DNA from: Deltaproteobacteria bacterium
GTDB taxonomy: Bacteria > Myxococcota_A > Polyangia > Nannocystales > Nannocystaceae
Length of the DNA: 64,000 bases
Assembly: GCA_016709225.1 (NCBI GenBank)
Contig: JADJEE010000012.1
Coordinates: 434,001-498,000 of the forward strand
Direction of reading: 5' to 3'
This document shows, piece after piece, positions 62,252-64,000 of this stretch (position 1 is its first letter; every line of letters begins with the position of its first letter). The notes below the pieces were generated by a model. It searched no databases and was not told the DNA's origin. It was given only the letters and a program-made list of their open reading frames with translations. A program made the position numbers and the translations under genes.

Positions 62252-64000
62252 GCGCCATCCTCCCCCATGCCGCCGTTGCGGCGCCGCAGGCCCGACCGTG
62301 GACCGACGTCATCGTCGCCGCGCGCATGCTCGCGGTCGACCCGTTCGGGCTGGGCGGCATGCACCTGCGCGCCCGCTCCGGTCCGCCGCGTGATCGCGTG
62401 TGCGCGTGGATCCGCGGCCTGCTGCCGGCGTCGACCCCATGCACGCGGGTGCCGCTCCACGTCACCGATGATCGTCTGCTGGGTGGCATCGCGCTCGCGG
62501 CCACGCTGCACAGCGGCGCGGTGGTGTGGGATCCGGGACTGCTTGCCGCCGCCCATGGCGGCCTCGTGCTGCTGCCGATGGCCGAGCGCGTGGAGACGCG
62601 GATCAGCGCGACGCTCTGCGCGGTGCTCGACCGCGGCAAGCTCGCCATCGAGCGCGACGGAGTGACCGCAGTCGTCCCCTGCTCGCTCTCGCTGGTCGTG
62701 CTCGATGAGGGCATCGACGACGAACAGGTCGCGGCCTCACTGCTCGACCGGCTGGCGTTCGGCTTCGATCTGGACGCGTTCGACCCGCGCGAGCTGCCCG
62801 ACGACATCGCGCACGTCGATGCGTTGACCGAGGTCCGCGCCCGCCTGGCCACCGTCACGATGGCCCCCGAGGCGATCGATGCCCTGTGCCGTGCCGCGCT
62901 GACGCTGGGCATCGCTTCGATTCGTGCGGTGCTCCTGGCCGCGCGCGCCGCTCGGGTACACGCCGCGCTCGCGGGGCGTGTCGCGGTGGAGACCGAAGAT
63001 CTCGACGTCGCCGCACGACTCGTGCTCGGTCGCCGGGCCACCTGCTGGGAAGCTCCGGGCGAGGCCGCGGCGCCCACCGCCGACGACGACAGCGACGCCA
63101 CGCCGGCGCCCGAGACTGCCACGCCGCCGCAGCCATCCGCGAGCGACGACGACGATGCCCGCGACGAGGATGCGAACAACCCCGCTTCGCTCGAGGACAT
63201 CGTGTTGGCAGCCGCCAGGTGCGGCGTACCCGATGGGTTGTTGGAGACGCTGCGTACGCACCGAACGCGCGGCGCGACGCCGCCCGGCGCCGGTCGAGCC
63301 GGCAGCACGCGCCTCTCGATCCAGGGCGGACGACCCGCGGGCAGTCGTGCCGCCCAGCTGCGACAGGGGGCACGCATCGCCGTGCTCGACACCCTGCGGG
63401 CCGCGGCGCCGTGGCAGCGACTGCGCGGAGCGTTCACGCTCGCCGAGTGCGGGTCGGTGCGACGGGTGGAGGTCCGCCGCGAGGATTTCCGCATCAAGCA
63501 ATTCCGTCAGCGCACCGAGACCTGCGTGATCTTTGCCGTCGACGCGTCGGGCTCGGCGGCGATGCAGCGCCTCGCCGAGGCCAAGGGTGCGGTGGAGCAG
63601 CTGCTCGGTGATTGCTATGTGCGCCGCGATCACGTCGCGCTGATCGCGTTTCGCGGCACCTTGGCCGACGTCGTGCTGCCGCCCACGCGATCGCTCGCGC
63701 GGGTCCGTCGTCGACTTGCGGATCTCGCCGGCGGCGGCACCACGCCGTTGGCCGCGGGCATCGATGCCGCGACCGCACTCGCCACCGACGCGCGCAAGCG
63801 CGGGCGCGCGCCGTTGGTCGTGATGATGACCGACGGGCGCGGCAACGTCGCACGCGATGGTCGCACCGGGGTCGCCGCCACCGACGACGCGCTCGCTTGC
63901 TCGCGACAGCTGCGGCTGGCGGGCGTGCCCGCGCTCGTGCTCGACACCTCACCCCGCGCGACCCCACGGGTGCGTGCACTCGCGACCGAGATGAACGCAC
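62248..64000 (+). CDS. bchD: Magnesium chelatase subunit D (BchD), cut by the window end
   Basis: Second AAA+ subunit of magnesium chelatase; 584 residues are visible before the window ends, close to the complete length. The frame has no stop in the window. The N-terminal AAA+ part lacks a proper Walker A, as is usual for BchD. A Pro/Asp-rich linker (around residues 275-310, with ATPAPETATPPQPS) precedes the C-terminal integrin-I domain with the metal-adhesion motif VDASGSAA and MMTDGRGNV. The start is the GTG at 62248, whose TG is shared with the bchI stop (GTGA). The reaction partner BchH is not in the window. Confidence 0.93.
   Translation, partial: MSAILPHAAVAAPQARPWTDVIVAARMLAVDPFGLGGMHLRARSGPPRDRVCAWIRGLLPASTPCTRVPLHVTDDRLLGGIALAATLHSGAVVWDPGLLAAAHGGLVLLPMAERVETRISATLCAVLDRGKLAIERDGVTAVVPCSLSLVVLDEGIDDEQVAASLLDRLAFGFDLDAFDPRELPDDIAHVDALTEVRARLATVTMAPEAIDALCRAALTLGIASIRAVLLAARAARVHAALAGRVAVETEDLDVAARLVLGRRATCWEAPGEAAAPTADDDSDATPAPETATPPQPSASDDDDARDEDANNPASLEDIVLAAARCGVPDGLLETLRTHRTRGATPPGAGRAGSTRLSIQGGRPAGSRAAQLRQGARIAVLDTLRAAAPWQRLRGAFTLAECGSVRRVEVRREDFRIKQFRQRTETCVIFAVDASGSAAMQRLAEAKGAVEQLLGDCYVRRDHVALIAFRGTLADVVLPPTRSLARVRRRLADLAGGGTTPLAAGIDAATALATDARKRGRAPLVVMMTDGRGNVARDGRTGVAATDDALACSRQLRLAGVPALVLDTSPRATPRVRALATEMNA

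Overview
The window is very GC-rich and reads as a chromosome segment of a myxobacterium-like organism (Myxococcota, probably near the Nannocystis/Polyangium side). Four things point there: many lipoproteins with Ser/Thr/Gly/Asp-rich linkers, cysteine-rich CGDGxCD repeat proteins, a MYXO-CTERM-type C-terminus (42397-43737), and a Pkn-type kinase with a TPR-like tail. It also carries sterol-pathway genes. The last 18.5 kb is a photosynthesis gene cluster for bacteriochlorophyll a and acyclic carotenoids. Such clusters are known mainly from purple bacteria and have also been reported from uncultured Myxococcota.

Layout. 0-15.4 kb: central metabolism and housekeeping (pyruvate carboxylase, MiaE, a GST-like protein, two tandem proline iminopeptidases, a lipoprotein oligopeptidase B, HemB, a 3-methyladenine glycosylase). 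15.4-22 kb: a TenA/PqqC-fold protein, a cycloeucalenol cycloisomerase homologue beside a sterol desaturase-family protein, a large Ser/Thr kinase and NADP isocitrate dehydrogenase. 22-45.4 kb: a surface and secretion region with lipoproteins, beta-propellers, Cys-rich repeat proteins, a TonB-dependent receptor, an HpnN-like RND exporter, a DUF692 protein, a rubrerythrin, a TlpA-like thioredoxin and a MYXO-CTERM protease.

45.4-64 kb: photosynthesis cluster. crtC lies on the minus strand. After a 683-bp non-coding gap come the regulators ppaA/aerR-like and ppsR/crtJ on the plus strand. A minus-strand block follows in the order crtE-crtF-bchC-bchX-bchY-bchZ-pufB-pufA, then a small lipoprotein cytochrome c. 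This is the purple-bacterial superoperon order, but pufL and pufM are not at their usual place after pufA. An alpha/beta hydrolase sits upstream of crtE. A plus-strand block carries a PucC/Bch2-family transporter, an unrecognised membrane protein with about eight helices, bchI and bchD (cut by the window end).

Three promoters (crtE, bchC, bch2) share one architecture: three PpsR-type half-sites at exact 13-bp spacing, the middle one being the TTGACA -35 element. The encoded PpsR is the obvious candidate regulator. Other non-gene signals are a perfect 15-bp stem-loop after pufA, a 162-bp near-palindrome between ppsR and the cytochrome gene, and a 17-bp direct repeat upstream of ppaA. All assignments come from reading the sequence; no database search was run.
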